Part shown: in pieces, positions 24,417 through 36,575 of the stretch
Layout of the letters: each line of letters opens with the position of its first letter
How positions within the stretch are numbered: position 1 is the stretch's first letter
Source: Terfezia claveryi
Taxonomy: Eukaryota > Ascomycota > Pezizomycetes > Pezizales > Pezizaceae
Length of the DNA stretch: 64,000 bases
NCBI GenBank assembly: GCA_015179025.1
Contig: WHUX01000042.1
Location: forward strand, 186,001-250,000
Direction: 5' to 3'
Notes under the pieces: generated by a model
Seen by the model: only the letters and a program-made list of their open reading frames with translations
The model's database searches: none
Told to the model about the DNA's origin: nothing
Made by a program: the position numbers and the translations under genes

Positions 24417-24823
24417 CCCTATGGCATGGGAGCCAGCCACAGGTCAGGGTGGAGTGAAGATGAGTTGAGGGCAGGGATCACCAGTTACCCTGAATTGGTA
24501 ATGGTTGGGGTTGTCACCAAAGGGTGTTGTTAGATTCATAGCTTTGGTTTATTTAGTAGTTTTAGTTCGTGTTATTGATGTATATTCACTAACCACAGTG
24601 TTGAGCTTGTCTGGCTTTCCTAGAAAAGAATTGTGAACTGTTAAATTCAGGGTAATTATGTATTAACAGCTTTCACATTACATATATGGTGATTAGTCTA
24701 GTAAGATGTGCTTCCTTCGAATATGTCCCTACCTACATTACAAAGTCGATATCGGCGTCCTGACGTCACGCCAAATTAAATTGCAGAGAAGCATCCTCCT
24801 TCGCCTGAGAATCACCAATAGCA
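24417..24823. other. Intergenic upstream of the cyanamide hydratase gene
   Basis: 407 bp without a supported feature. It presumably includes the promoter of the following gene. Confidence 0.4.
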
Positions 24824-25561
24824 ATGTCAACCACGGATGAAAGCACAGAGATCTACGGGCTGCTAGCAGTTCCAGCGTCCGTTTCCGACCTTCAACCATC
24901 AAACCCCACTCCTGCGACCGTGCCCATCTCTTCCCTCCAGCCCCCTACCACAGCATTAGCCACCCGAGTAAACGCCTATGCAAAATTTGCGCTCCCACCC
25001 CCAACCTACGCTCACAGCATGCGAGTCTACTGCTACGGCATCGCCATCGGGCGGGAATGTTTCCCAGAATGGAACCTGACTCCTGGATCTGTATTAGACG
25101 AAACTTACTTTCTCACCGCCATGCTCCACGACATTGGCACCACCGACCAAAACATCAGTAGCACAAAGCTGAGTTACGAATTCTTTGCGGGCGTTCTTGC
25201 GTTGGATTTACTACAGCAGGGTGAAGAGGGAAAAGCACCGAAAGCCCAAGCGGAAAGTGTAGCGGAGGCGATCCTCAGACATCAAGATGTCCAAGATAAG
25301 GGGATGGTGACGCTGCTGACGCAGTTGATTCAAATGGGGACGTTGTTGGATAACATTGGAGCGGAGACGCCGGCGAAGTGGGTCACTAGAGGGACGATTG
25401 AGGTTATTAATAAAATGTGGCCTAGAAAGGGGTGGAGTGAGTGTTTTAGAAGGACGGTGGAGAAGGAGAAGCGGTTGAAGCCTTATGCAATGGTGAGCAG
25501 GATTCAGGGGTTTGAGGAGGTGATTATGGAGAATAAGGTGACAACAGCAGTGGACGAATGA
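24824..25561 (+). CDS. Cyanamide hydratase-like HD-domain protein
   Basis: A single exon of 245 codons, the usual size for fungal cyanamide hydratases (Myrothecium Cah, yeast Ddi2/Ddi3), which hydrate cyanamide to urea using a metal held by an HD-type site. Visible metal ligands are the first His in TYAHSMRVYCYG (about residue 64), the HD pair in LTAMLHDIGTT (His about 102, Asp about 103) and a later RHQDVQDKG (His about 153). Residues 20-45 are Pro/Ser/Thr-rich and probably disordered. The start sits in a good context (GCAATGTC). The C-terminal IQGFEEVIMENKVTT is conserved in this family. No intron is needed. These genes are patchily distributed in fungi and often spread by duplication or transfer. 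It stands 82 bp before a copia LTR, so its 3' region may be affected by that insertion. Confidence 0.88.
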   Translation: MSTTDESTEIYGLLAVPASVSDLQPSNPTPATVPISSLQPPTTALATRVNAYAKFALPPPTYAHSMRVYCYGIAIGRECFPEWNLTPGSVLDETYFLTAMLHDIGTTDQNISSTKLSYEFFAGVLALDLLQQGEEGKAPKAQAESVAEAILRHQDVQDKGMVTLLTQLIQMGTLLDNIGAETPAKWVTRGTIEVINKMWPRKGWSECFRRTVEKEKRLKPYAMVSRIQGFEEVIMENKVTTAVDE

Positions 25562-25643
25562 GAAAAGAAGGGATATGGGACTTGGGAAAACTGAAGTTGC
25601 AATATTGGGTACACAAAGTATCCTGGGGCAGAATAGTACATTT

Positions 25644-25838
25644 TGAAAGCATTATACATATGCATATACAACGCAGTGTGTGGGAGGATTAGGTCAGCTA
25701 GCTATGACAACACTGCCACATGTGGATATTGATACTAGCGGGACCCATAAGGTTGAAACCTAGGGGAACCATCATGTCGAGCATCATCACGGAGGAACAA
25801 GGGGAATGAGATAAGACAATCACACAATAGTGCTTCTA
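25644..25838 (+). repeat. 5' LTR of element A
   Basis: Starts TGAAAGCATTATACATATGC and ends ATAGTGCTTCTA. It matches 43843-44037 at 194 of 195 positions; the difference is G here, A there. Confidence 0.95.
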
Positions 25839-25974
25839 GGTTTGAGCCCGGCGTTTCTTTTTTTCTGCGTCGATCCTACTACATCCTTGCACCTATCTCT
25901 TATCTCTTATTCACATTACCTACAAATCCACTTGCCTCATCTTTGTCGACGGTGTCTGAGCTTTTCACAACAAA

Positions 25975-28900
25975 ATGGCACAAGACGCTGCACATACCGA
26001 AAACTCCTTCATGAAGGTGGTAAAACTAAATGATAGTAACTATCATGAATGGAAAGAGAATATTTGATCCCTACTGGTATTGAAGGACCTATGGGGGCCC
26101 ATGAACGATGATAGGCCACCACTAGAACTAGTTGAACAGCGAGCAAAATGGCAAAGGATACAGGAACATGCAAAAGCTATAATCCATCTATCTTGCGAAA
26201 AAGATCAGCAACACCTATGCTCACATGCTGCAACAGGGATGGAAGCATGGGAAATCCTCGCCGAAACATATGCGTCATCAGACATATCCAATATCATGAG
26301 GATAGAGGAACAATTTGGTTGAGCCAAAAAGCTACCCACACAAAATATTAGCCAATGGGTCGGCTACATACGAAATCTATCAACTCAACTACGAGATTTG
26401 GGAGTTGTAATTCCTTCGGAACGAGTGGCCAACAGGATCTTGAACAGTTTAGGTGCAGAATATGCTGGAATCAGGTATGCTTTAAGAACAAGAGAAGGAG
26501 TTTTATCAGTGGAGCTGGTAACTCAGTATTTACTCGCCTCGGAGAGTGAGAGAAAAGAAGAAACGAGTAACGTAACCTCGGAAGTAAGCACTCCCAAATA
26601 TCAGATGGCAACGGCACAACCTCAACCAGGATCACTACATGGTCCAACAGCAACAGCGATAAGCAACATAGCACAGCATACCTAACCAACATATATTCGA
26701 CACGATTCTATGAACAACATGGACACTCGCCCTACAGGCTCCAGAGGACCAATAAGAACAACCAACTATACGGGCACTCAATATAGGACATACCCATACG
26801 CAAGACAAGACAGAAATACAATATGCAACCACTGCAATATCCCAGGTCATGACGAAGACAATTGTTGGACGAAACATCCAAATCTAAAACTAAAGTGGAT
26901 GTTAGACAAAGAAGAATAGAGGAATCAAAGGAGATTTCAGAACTTAACTTATATAGCAGGAAATAACGAATCTCAGAATACACCACAAGCTCCAACCAGA
27001 CAGGCCCTTCATATCACAGGATACCAATCGTCATATCAGAACCCGGCATACCTATCACGAAAAGATACACAAGAAAATATTGACCCGAATATCTTCCTAG
27101 GACCAGGCAGTAATAGTATTGACCCACATGCCACCGCACACATAACCATGTCCTTATATAGGAAGGATAAGTTCGGCACAGAAACGTGTTTCTCCATTAA
27201 ACACAGTTTGGAACCTAGAACAGATAAGGAAGAAGGGGGGGTAGCTGAGGGTGATCAACCGGGGAGATGACTATGCGATACAAGAGCTTTGAATCATTTT
27301 AGTTTGTTCAAACACCTCTTCTTATCACTAATCAAATGTATACCACCTATGGAAGTCTTGATAGGAAATGGATGGATCAGAGCAAGCTACTATGGAATGA
27401 TCCCTTTAGTCTTGTCCGTGTAGAACAATATTATCCATACGGCTTTGGAAAACGTCCTGTATATTCCCTCTTTGCAGACAAAGGTTAACCTATTCTCTAT
27501 TTCGGTTCTAGCTGAAAAAGGCTACAACTCCAATTTCCGACCTACCGACGTGATTTTTAGTCTCAATAGTGAGGTACATGCTACAGGCACAAAGATAGGA
27601 AAGGCATGGTGGTTAGATGCAGATATTAGGAGTCACGAACTATATTTGACAATTTCAGATAACCAACTAAAAGCCCAGACTATACAAACTTGGCATCAAC
27701 GCTTGGGACACCTCAATAAAAGTGACATTAATAAACTACAAGGAATGGCGTCTAGAATTGTAGTGAGACAACTAAGCCTACCGAACAGATTCCTATGCAC
27801 CGGCTGCCTCGTTGGAAAAGACCACAGACAAATCTCACAAGCTCCACGCACTCAACCAAGTCGCAAACTGGAGGTTATACACTGTGACATTTGCGGACCA
27901 ATGCAACTACCCGGTATCTTCGGTCAACATGAATACTTCTGCGTATTTGTGGATGGCTTTACAAGGTTCACATGGGTATACACACTGAAAACAAAGGACG
28001 AAGTGAGAAAAGCATTCCTCGAATTCCGAGCAATTTATGAAAATCAATCAGGTTGCCGGATATTCACTCTATTCAGCAATAATGAGCCTTCGTTATTACA
28101 GAAAGAGTTTCAAGCTAACCTCGCTGGGAATGGAATCCAATACTATACAACACAAACCTACAGTCCTGAACAAAACGGTACAGCAGAGAATGCAATAAAA
28201 CAACTGGTCCAAAAAGCGAGTGCCATGATGTGGGGACTGAAAATACCAGTATGTTTTTGGCCAGAGGCTGTCAAGATGGCTAGCTTCCTAAAAAATAGAT
28301 CTCCACACAAAGCATTAACTTCTACACCTTATAAAGCATAGTATGGTAAGAAGCCAGATTTAGCCCATCTACGCATATTCGGTTGCCGCTGTTATGCATA
28401 CTTAGAAGAAGCCAATAGAAAAAAATGGGATAGCTGGACAATCGAAGCAGTGTTTATGGGATATTATCAGCATGAAGGCCTATATCTCATATATGACATA
28501 CACAGAAGAGTATTTATGAAGAAAAGAGACGTTACATTTTTCGAACACATCCTAGGACACCCTTCACTAGCCGAATTTGGGATATCACCAGGTTACAATA
28601 TTCTTGGACAAGAAATGAATATAATAGATAGAATGATACCTGAAATCACAGAAGCGGGGGAGGAATTTCAACTAGAAGATATACGAGTAGATGATGGCGA
28701 GAAACTAGACCTAGTTATGGCAAATTTAGCTTTGGAAGGGGACACAGAGATGGAATGTGAAGAGGAAACAGAACGACTAATGATGATTTCAAAAGAAAAT
28801 GAAGTGGAAGAGGTGACAGTCTCGAACATGGTGCAGAATCAACGTTCAAGCCTTTCTCAACACATTCTTCTAGCTGAAGGCAATAAGGTAAATAATACAG

Positions 28901-30302
28901 AGGACCAAGCTACGAGCAGTCAAGCGGATCTCGAAGAGGCCTACAAACAAGCATATGAAAGACTGAAGGTTCAACTGAATATTGTGGGGGAACTACTCGA
29001 CACTTCAATAGCAATAGATGAACCAGACCCCAAATCCTGGAAACAAGCAATGAGTTGCGCAAATAAGAGATTTTGGTTAAAAGCTGCGCTGGACGAAATA
29101 CTAAGTATCACAAAGATGAGAACTTTTCGATTAACAAGACAAATACCCCCTGGACGAAAAGCTCTACCTGCAAAATAGGTATGGACGACAAAGAGATCAA
29201 CAATTACAGGGAAAATCGAGAAGTTCAAAGCCAGATGGGTAGCCAGAGGAGACAGACAAAGAAAAGGCCAAGATTACCATGAAACGTATGCACCCGTCGC
29301 AAACCTGGCGACTCTATGCTTAATTCTGGCTTATGTAGCGGGTCTGGACCTGGAACTGGATCAAATGGACGCGATATCGGCATTCCTAAATGGAAAGATT
29401 GATATACAAGTATTCCTAATACAACTAGAAGGTTTTAACATAGGGGATGCAGTATGCGTCTTAGATCGATCGATCTATGGACTATGTCAGGCAGCACACA
29501 TCTGGTATGAATTACTCGATGAAATATTAGGACAAATGGGTTTCAAACGCCTGCGAGCTGATCTAGCAGTATGGATAAAAGTCGATGCTAATGGGAAATT
29601 GATCATTATTACTCATGTTGATGATCTACTATTCGGGGGAAAAAGACCTGGTGTGGATACAGCAAAAAGCTTACTCTGTACCCGACTCAACATGAAGGAT
29701 TTAGGACCTGTGAAAGTATTCATTGGAATGAATATCACAAGGGACCGGATCAATCACAAGATATACATAGACCAAGAACACTACGTGAAGTCAATACTCG
29801 AGAAATTCAACTAGTCCGACTTGAACCCAGTATCAGTACCATTCCAAGGGGACAACCTAGTGAAAGCAAAAGATACAGATACCGATATTGTTTCAGATCA
29901 AGCAAAACGACTATATCAAGCACTGGTAGGAGCTCTAGGGTACCTAATGAATTGTACTAGACCAGACCTAGCATACGCAGTAGGCAAGGTGGCTCAATAC
30001 GCAGCAAAACCAATGGCAAAACACCTCACGGCTGTTAAACATATCTTCCACTATGCTAAGGCAACAATGAAGGTCAAATTGCAACTATGGCTGTCAGAAG
30101 AGAATCCTGCAGTATCAGCTTATTTCGATGCCAGTTGGGCGGATGACTCCGATGACAGAAGAAGCACTTTCGGCTACGTACTATTCTATGGTGCATGTCC
30201 CATACTATGGAAATCCTGCAAACACAAAGCCATTTCACTATCGATGACCGATACCGAATATATAGCAGCCACGGAAGCTACTAGAGACGTTTGTTGGCTA
30301 TA
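25975..30302 (+). pseudogene. Element A gag-pol, decayed (main part)
   Basis: Starts ATG at 25975 (MAQDAAHTENSF). Gag shows a UBN2-like region and a CCHC knuckle (CNHCNIPGHDEDNC at about 26824-26865). The GAG-pre-integrase block has WHQRLGHLNKSDI and a CTGC zinc ligand pair. The integrase core has HCDICGPM; the usual second catalytic Asp is changed (FSNNEPS where SDN is expected). Reverse transcriptase has MDAISAFLNGKID and a THVDDLL active site. RNase H has YFDASWADD and MTDTEYIA. In-frame TGA/TAG/TAA stops occur, for example at about 26068, 26320, 26683, 26918, 28339, 29176, 29812 and 30301. They mostly fit TGG-to-TGA/TAG or CAG-to-TAG changes, as RIP would produce. Confidence 0.92.
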
Positions 30303-30377
30303 GAATATCTTTGAAGACTTGACTTTTGAATTTATCAAACCCGTCAAAATGATGGGCGATAATGAAAATGCAAATGG

Positions 30378-30550
30378 TACTGAATTACTTTTACTTTTAT
30401 AACTTTTAAAATACGGATACAAGAAAGAACTCACTTTTATGACTTTTACTATGATTACTTTTAAAATACTGAGCTTAAAACACATTGACTTTTACAATTA
30501 CTTTTAATACACAAATATGATGAAAACCTTGCTTACAAGAACCAGGTCTA
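30378..30550. mobile_element. 173 bp insertion with 8 bp near-duplication (hAT-like MITE candidate)
   Basis: The copia frame is left at GCAAATGG (30370-30377) and re-entered at GCAAACGG (30551-30558), a 7/8 match, as expected for an 8 bp target duplication. The insert is AT-rich and carries eight ACTTTT hexamers, all in the same direction, resembling the subterminal repeats of hAT elements. Clear terminal inverted repeats are not visible, so the class is inferred from target-duplication length only. Confidence 0.6.
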
Positions 30551-30590
30551 GCAAACGGGATAACCATGAATAACCTAACAAGACATATCG

Positions 30591-30975
30591 TGTTACGACT
30601 CAGGTAAGAGACCTACCCTCCACCGGGATAACCAATACCCTACTACATTGCTGACTGTGATGGCCTGATCACCCATACAGATACGGGTAGTGCGTCGGGA
30701 GTGCAGACGTTAAAGGGATTGGGTAAAGGAAGTGTGTGTTCTCTGATATTGATCTCGTGCATGTATTCTCTTCAGTGTGTTTCTATGATATTCTAATATA
30801 TGATATTCCTATGTTGTTATTCGTTGTATTCAAGCTTATCTCCTGTAAGACAGCCTGACTGCAAAGCGTTGTAGTTCGGGCTGCCTAATCAATGTATGTT
30901 AGCCTGCAGAGTTCCTAAACAGGAAGCGTCTTCCTGTTCTAGACAACTACCTGATGTCAGTGCTACTAAGCCATT
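30591..30975 (+). repeat. 5' LTR of element B, left piece
   Basis: Aligns with 42674-43058 of the 3' LTR and stops at AAGCCATT, where element C begins. Confidence 0.95.
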
Positions 30976-31516
30976 TGTAACAACGGCTCTGGGGACAAGG
31001 CGACCAAGGGGTACACCGGGGTAAGGGCAAGGCTAGGGTAACACACACACGTAGGAACGCTACGTGTGTGACTAGGGGGAAGGCTAGGACGGGGGCAAGG
31101 GCGAGGGCGAGAGGGGCAGAGGGCAAGGGGCGTGAGACACGCGGAGGCAGTTGCCGCGTGTGTCGGAGGGGGGCAGCTGTACTGCAGAGTTATTCACGGG
31201 ACAAGGCAAGACGAGGGGGTGTACAAGGGAGGTACACCTTCGCGGAGAGACAAGGTCCTGTATTAGGTATATAAGACATTGGATAGGGATCCAACGACAG
31301 TACGAGGAACAGGGGCTATATATACATAATTCCGGGTCAGGGCAACGGAAGGAATAAGCTTCCCAAGATCCCCTATCTCGGAAGCCAAGTAAGATAACGA
31401 TAACCCATCACCTGCGTCGCAGGTGATGCCGAGGGCAACAATAGCAATAACCCATCAACGACACCCGAACAAGCCTGTTCGAGTGTCAAATCAAGACTAA
31501 GAACACGGTTGTGACA
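30976..31516 (-). repeat. 3' LTR of element C (left copy)
   Basis: Pairs with 36576-37116; 21 of 541 bases differ, 20 of them transitions. Both LTRs hold strong palindromes: CACACACGTAG...CTACGTGTGTG near 31045-31071 and ATCACCTGCG T CGCAGGTGAT near 31407-31427. Confidence 0.95.
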
Positions 31517-31699
31517 CTATCCCCCCTTTAGGCTGGAGCTCCAGCGACTAGGAGGCCTGGGCATGATAACTGGCAAAATCAACACAGGAAACAACAACAA
31601 CAAGGTAAGGACAAGAACCCCAACTCCGAACAACCTGACAACAACAGAAACAACAATCATAATCCCCAACTCCAAATCAACGAAGACAAGACAAAAATA

Positions 31700-34600
31700 T
31701 CATTCAGCTGGGCGAGGCTTGAGAGGGTAACGCTGGTGGAATAGGGTGACCAGGTCAGGGGCATTTTCCAGATCCTCTGCTGGTTGCCAGGTGGTCTCCT
31801 CGTCCCCTAACCATTTGACCTTGTACTGAACTCGTCCATAGCGCTTCCTGGAGTCCAGTACCTCCTCAACCTCCCACTCCTCTTCACCTGCAATCACCAC
31901 GGAAGGAGGGGGGGGGTGCTTTTGCCCTGGAAGGGGATCGTCGGTGGCTGGCTCGATCTCCAAGACATGAACGACCGGATGGCACTTGATCTCCCTGGGA
32001 AACCTCAGTCGGTAAGCATGAGTGCCCACAGCCGCTAACACCTCGTAGGGACCTAGAAACTTGTGATCTAGCTTACAGGAGGGCCGTTCTGTCCGGAAGT
32101 GTCTGCTAGAAAGCCATACCTTGTCTCCAGGCTGGTACCTTGGGGCTGGCAACCGTGATCCGTTGGCATATTCTGTTTGCCTGGCCTGGGCATACCCTAG
32201 CTCAGCCTTCAGGGTACGGTGGAGTTCAGCGATTCCAGCTGCCAATTCCTTAGCCGGGGGATGGGCTTTCTGCAGAGGCGCTAAGGTATCCACGAATCGG
32301 GGGTGCCAACCGTAATTGGCCAGGAAGGGAGAGGTTTTCTTGGACTCCGAGAACTGGTTGTTGGCGGCGAATTCGCAGGTCGCCAGCAACAAAACCCAGT
32401 TGTCCTGCTGGTAATTGACGAAAGCCCTCAGATACTGCTCCATAATGGCGTTCATCCTCTCCGATTGGCCGTCCGTCTGGGGGTGGTAAGCTGTTGACAG
32501 ACGAACTTTGATCCCCAGAAGTTCGCAGAAGGCTTGCCAGAATTCTGAGGTAAACTGGGGCCCACGGTCGGACATGATCGATTCAGGGAGGCCATGGTAC
32601 CGGAATACATTATTGAGGTAGAGGTTGGCTAACTCTAGAGCGGAGCAGGTATCCCGGCAAGGTATAACATGCCTCATCTTCATCAACCGGTCTACTACCA
32701 TTAGGATGGCATTGAACCCTGCATCTTCCGGCAATCCCGTCACGAAGTCCATAGTCAGGTGCAGCCACAGCCGATCAGGGATATCCAGAGGTTTCAGGGT
32801 GCCATACGGGGTGTGGCGGACAGGCTTAGCACGCTTGCAAATGTGGCAGTTCCGTACGTACCGCTCTACGTTCTTCCGTTGGTCAATCCATGTGTACTCC
32901 CTGGCCAGAAGCTCTAATGTTTTGGCCACTCCAGGGTGACCTGCAGCCAGGCTGTCATGGTGTTCCTTGATCAATCGAAGGCGCAGCTCTCCTTCCGGCA
33001 CATACAGCCGTTCAAGGTGGTAGAGAAGGCCTTCCTGGATGGTACACTCGGCTAGGGAGATCTTGGGGTGGCGGCGCTAGCCAGAATCCACTGCGGTGAT
33101 AATTTCCTTGGCCAGGGGGTCGTCCTCATATGCCTGTCTCACCAGTTGTCGGAGGTCAGCCTCAGCTTCCACATCAGCAAGGACATTGGCCGCCAGGTCA
33201 AGGTTTTCGGGCTTCAATACCACCTAATTTTGGTATTTTAGCCTTTTATCCCCCCCTTTAGGGAGATCTCCTGATCTCCTGGTTAGTGCATCCGGCTTAC
33301 CGCCCGCCTTTCCAGGCCGATACTTGATCTTGAAATTGAATCGAGATAAGAACTTCGACCACCTAGCCTGCTGTCGGTTCAGCAGCTTAGTGGTGGTGAA
33401 GTACTCAAGATTTTTATGATCCGATAGCACCTCGATGATCCCCTTGGCTGATTCCAGATGAGGCCTCCATTCCTCAAAAGCTCGGACAATGGCCATTAAT
33501 TCCTTATCATAGATCTCGTAATTATACTCCGCTGGGGAGTGTTTTTTGGAGAAATAGGCCACTGGGTGGAGGGCTCCATTGACATACTGGGACAGGATTC
33601 CGGCGGAGACATAGTCGGAGGCATCTGTTTCCACAATACACTCACTATCGGGATCAAAGTGGGCCAGGATCGGGGCTGAGCAGAAGGCTTCCTTGAGCTT
33701 CTTGAAGGCTGACTGGGCTTCTGGATTCCACTGGAAGCGCTGGCCTCTTTCTATGCCCTTGGTCTTGGTTAATGCTGTCAGTGGTGCCACGATTCTCGAA
33801 TATCCCAGGATGAACCGGCGGTAGAAATTGGCAAAGCCCAAGAAGGCCTATACATCCTTGAGGTTGGCAGGGGTTTCCCAATCCTGGATTGCAGTAACCT
33901 TGGCAGGGTCCATTCTGATACCGTCTGTGGTTATTATCAGGCCCAGGTACTTCACCTCTTGGACGTGGAATTCGCATTTCTCGGGTTTAAGGTATAACCC
34001 AGCTTGTTCCAGCTTCTCTAGCACCTGCCGGACGTGGATTTTGTGTTCCGCTAGGGTATCCGAGTAGATGAGGATATCGTCCAGGTAGGCAGTGCAGAAT
34101 ACGTCCAGAAAGTCCCGCAGAGTGTCATTGATAAAGTGCTGAAAAGAGGCGGGGGCATTGGTTAAGCCGAAAGGCATCACATTGTACTCAAAATGGCCAT
34201 ATCGCGTCCGGAAGGCAGTTTTCCACTCCTCCCCCTCAGCAATTCGTACCAAGTTGTATGCCCCTCTCAGATCCAATTTGGTGAACCATTTTGCCTTGGA
34301 AAGCCTGGCTAATGTCTCCTAGATCAGGGGCAAGAGGTATCTGTTCTTGACCGTTATCTCGTTCAGGCCACGATAATCAACACACAACCGAAGAGAGCCG
34401 TCCGACTTCTTCACGAACAGCACCGGGGCACCCACTGGAGAGGAGCTGTGGCGAATGAAGCTCTTGTTGAGGTTTTCCTCCAGATACTTTTTCAGAGCTT
34501 CCAGTTCCATCCGGGACATCCCATAGAGAGGTCCATAAGGGGGGTCTTACCTTCTACCAGCGGGATTGTGTGGTCGTATGGTCGATGGGGGCAAGCTTCT

Positions 34601-35299
34601 CCGCGGCTTTTTCCGAGAACAGGTCAATAAATTCATGGTATTCCCCGGAACCATGGATTTCCACTCCTCCTTGGATCTCATCTTGTTAATCTCTAGGTTC
34701 ACTTTATGTATGGACAGGGCATGAGCCTTCAGCTTGTGCCTTCTAGTAAGGTAAGCGAAAGCCCCTGCCCCGATAAAGCTAACATTCAGAGGTTTTTGGG
34801 GGCCAGGGGGCATCGGGGGCACAGGGGGAATCGGGGGTGGCAAGGCACACAGCCCAGTAACGGTGGCCTTCGGATTCCCGCAGTGTTTTTTGCAATACTG
34901 GCTGTTGAACTGCAGGGTATAGGAGCCGAAGCTGACCGATACATCGTGCATTCTAAGCCAGGGGATTCCGAGGACAATCGGATACTTGAGCTTTGTCACA
35001 AACATCGGGAGGGCTTCGGAGTGATCCCCGACCTGGGCAGGCACGCACGCAATATTGGTGATATCCCCGGAGGAAATAGGTCGACCGTCGATAACATCCA
35101 GGACACGAGGGGTTTTAAGCTTGGACGTGGGTATAGAGAATTTACTGACAAAGGCCTGGTCAACGAATGCAATTCCTGAAGCTCCGCAATCTATAAGGGC
35201 TGACGTGGTGATTGTTCTATCATTGATTTTGAGAGAGATAGATACAACAAAATGCTCGCCGAACAAGTGAGACTCGTCAAAAACAGAAGTGGAAGACAC
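31700..35299 (-). pseudogene. Element C pol: protease, reverse transcriptase, RNase H, integrase, chromodomain
   Basis: Read 3' to 5' on the plus strand. The protease region has the motif LIDCGASG (about 35180), with Cys for the usual Thr/Ser. Reverse transcriptase has [30 protein letters not shown] and the YLDD site in [11 protein letters not shown] (about 34080). RNase H has [11 protein letters not shown]. The integrase has an HHCC finger (HHDS...H, CHICKRAK), the catalytic MDFVTG and SDRGPQF, and ends in a chromodomain (EEEWEVEEVLDSRKRYG and VKWLGDEETTWQPAEDL, about 31720-31890). Breaks include stops at about 34319, 33848 and 33224, and frameshifts near 34550-34610. The chromodomain class is known to target heterochromatin. 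Confidence 0.93.
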
Positions 35300-35355
35300 A
35301 GAAAATGCAGACAGAGATAAGTGGCCTGGGGCAGGTCCCTTGCTAGTGTCAGTAA

Positions 35356-36539
35356 CTAGGCAAGGGACAGGGCTTTTCCCGACTCGTCCACCTCCACAAT
35401 CCTAGGTTCTGGGACGTTGGCTGGGTGGTCGGAGATGGCGTGGACGGCCAGGGAGCGGTTTTTTCGAAGGGGACAGGCCATAATGAAGTGGTCAGCCTTC
35501 CCACAGGCTATGCATAGCCCATTATTGCGGCGGCGTTCCCTCTCTTCTTGGGTCAGGCGGGGCCTGCCCGTGGATAGGTCCATGGGGGCTGGTCCGCCAG
35601 CCATGAGCGAGGGGTGAGCTGCTTTATTGGCGGGGGCTAGGGTCGAGGTGGTTTGTTGCTGGGGCTGCTGTTGTTGGGGTGTACGGATGGCTGGGCGGAA
35701 GGTTGGGCGGTGACGAAGCCGGGACATCCGCTGCTCCACCCGAGAAGCCTGGTCAATCAATTCGTCGAGGGTCCCAACCTCGGGGAGGGTAACCATGGCT
35801 TGTTGCAGTTCATCGCTAAGTCCCTCCTAAAATTGTTCGAACTTGGCCTGATCATTCCATAGTACATCCGCAGCCAGTTTTGAGAACTCCGCCACATATG
35901 TGGACAGGTCCGAGTTGTATTGTTTTAGGGCCCGGAGGGCTCGACTAGCAGTGCCCACTGCATCAGGGTCCCCAAAAGCCCTATCCAGGATAGTGAAGAG
36001 TGCTGGGATGTTATCGAGCTTAATTCCAGTCTCAAGGACATATGGCTGGATTTGATCTACTGCTTTGCCCTCCAACAGGGCAAAGACATAAGCCAATCGG
36101 TGTTGCTCGGATGGGAATCTGGCTGAGTCCCCATTGAGTTTGAGGTTTACCGAGTTCTTCCAGGCTCAGAGGCGAGCCCTATCCCCATTGAATTTGGGGG
36201 GGTTGGAATACTTTCGGTTTTGGCGGCTAGTGCGGAGGGTGGGGTTGCCGACATAGCGGCCATAGCGCGGTTGAGGGTCTGGATCGTGGTTTGCTCGTTG
36301 GCCAGAGTGATGGTGGCATTGTCGAGGTCGTTTTGGAGTACTGTGATTTCTTCATCGGTGGATCTCAGTTTTCGTTCCGCCACGGCCAAGCTATTGCCGA
36401 GTTCGGCCCCGATGGCATCCATGGCCTCGAAGATGTCGATGATCTCTCGACGATAAGCATTCAATTCGTTCGGGCTTGAGGGTATAGGGGAGTTCCTCCA
36501 GGTTTGAAACCTGACAGCAGGTGGAGGGGTTCCGGACAT
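35356..36539 (-). pseudogene. Element C gag
   Basis: Starts MSGTPPPAVRFQTWR at 36539, 36 bases inside the LTR border. An N-terminal coiled coil is followed by the Ty3-type capsid domain (YVFALLEGKAVDQIQPYV, FGDPDAVGTASRAL, YVAEFSKLA) and a Gln/Pro tract. A CCHC knuckle (CIACGKADHFIMAC, about 35475-35516) follows. Stops at about 36147 and 35827 and a frame change near 36150 break the protein. Confidence 0.9.
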
Positions 36540-36575
36540 GACAGCGTACCAGTTGGTCGAGAAGATCCAACGTAG

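Noticed and set aside
31068..31274. Arg/Gly-rich small ORFs in the element C LTRs (also 36668-36886)
   Set aside because: They come from GC-rich LTR sequence and are present in both LTR copies; no sign of selection at protein level.
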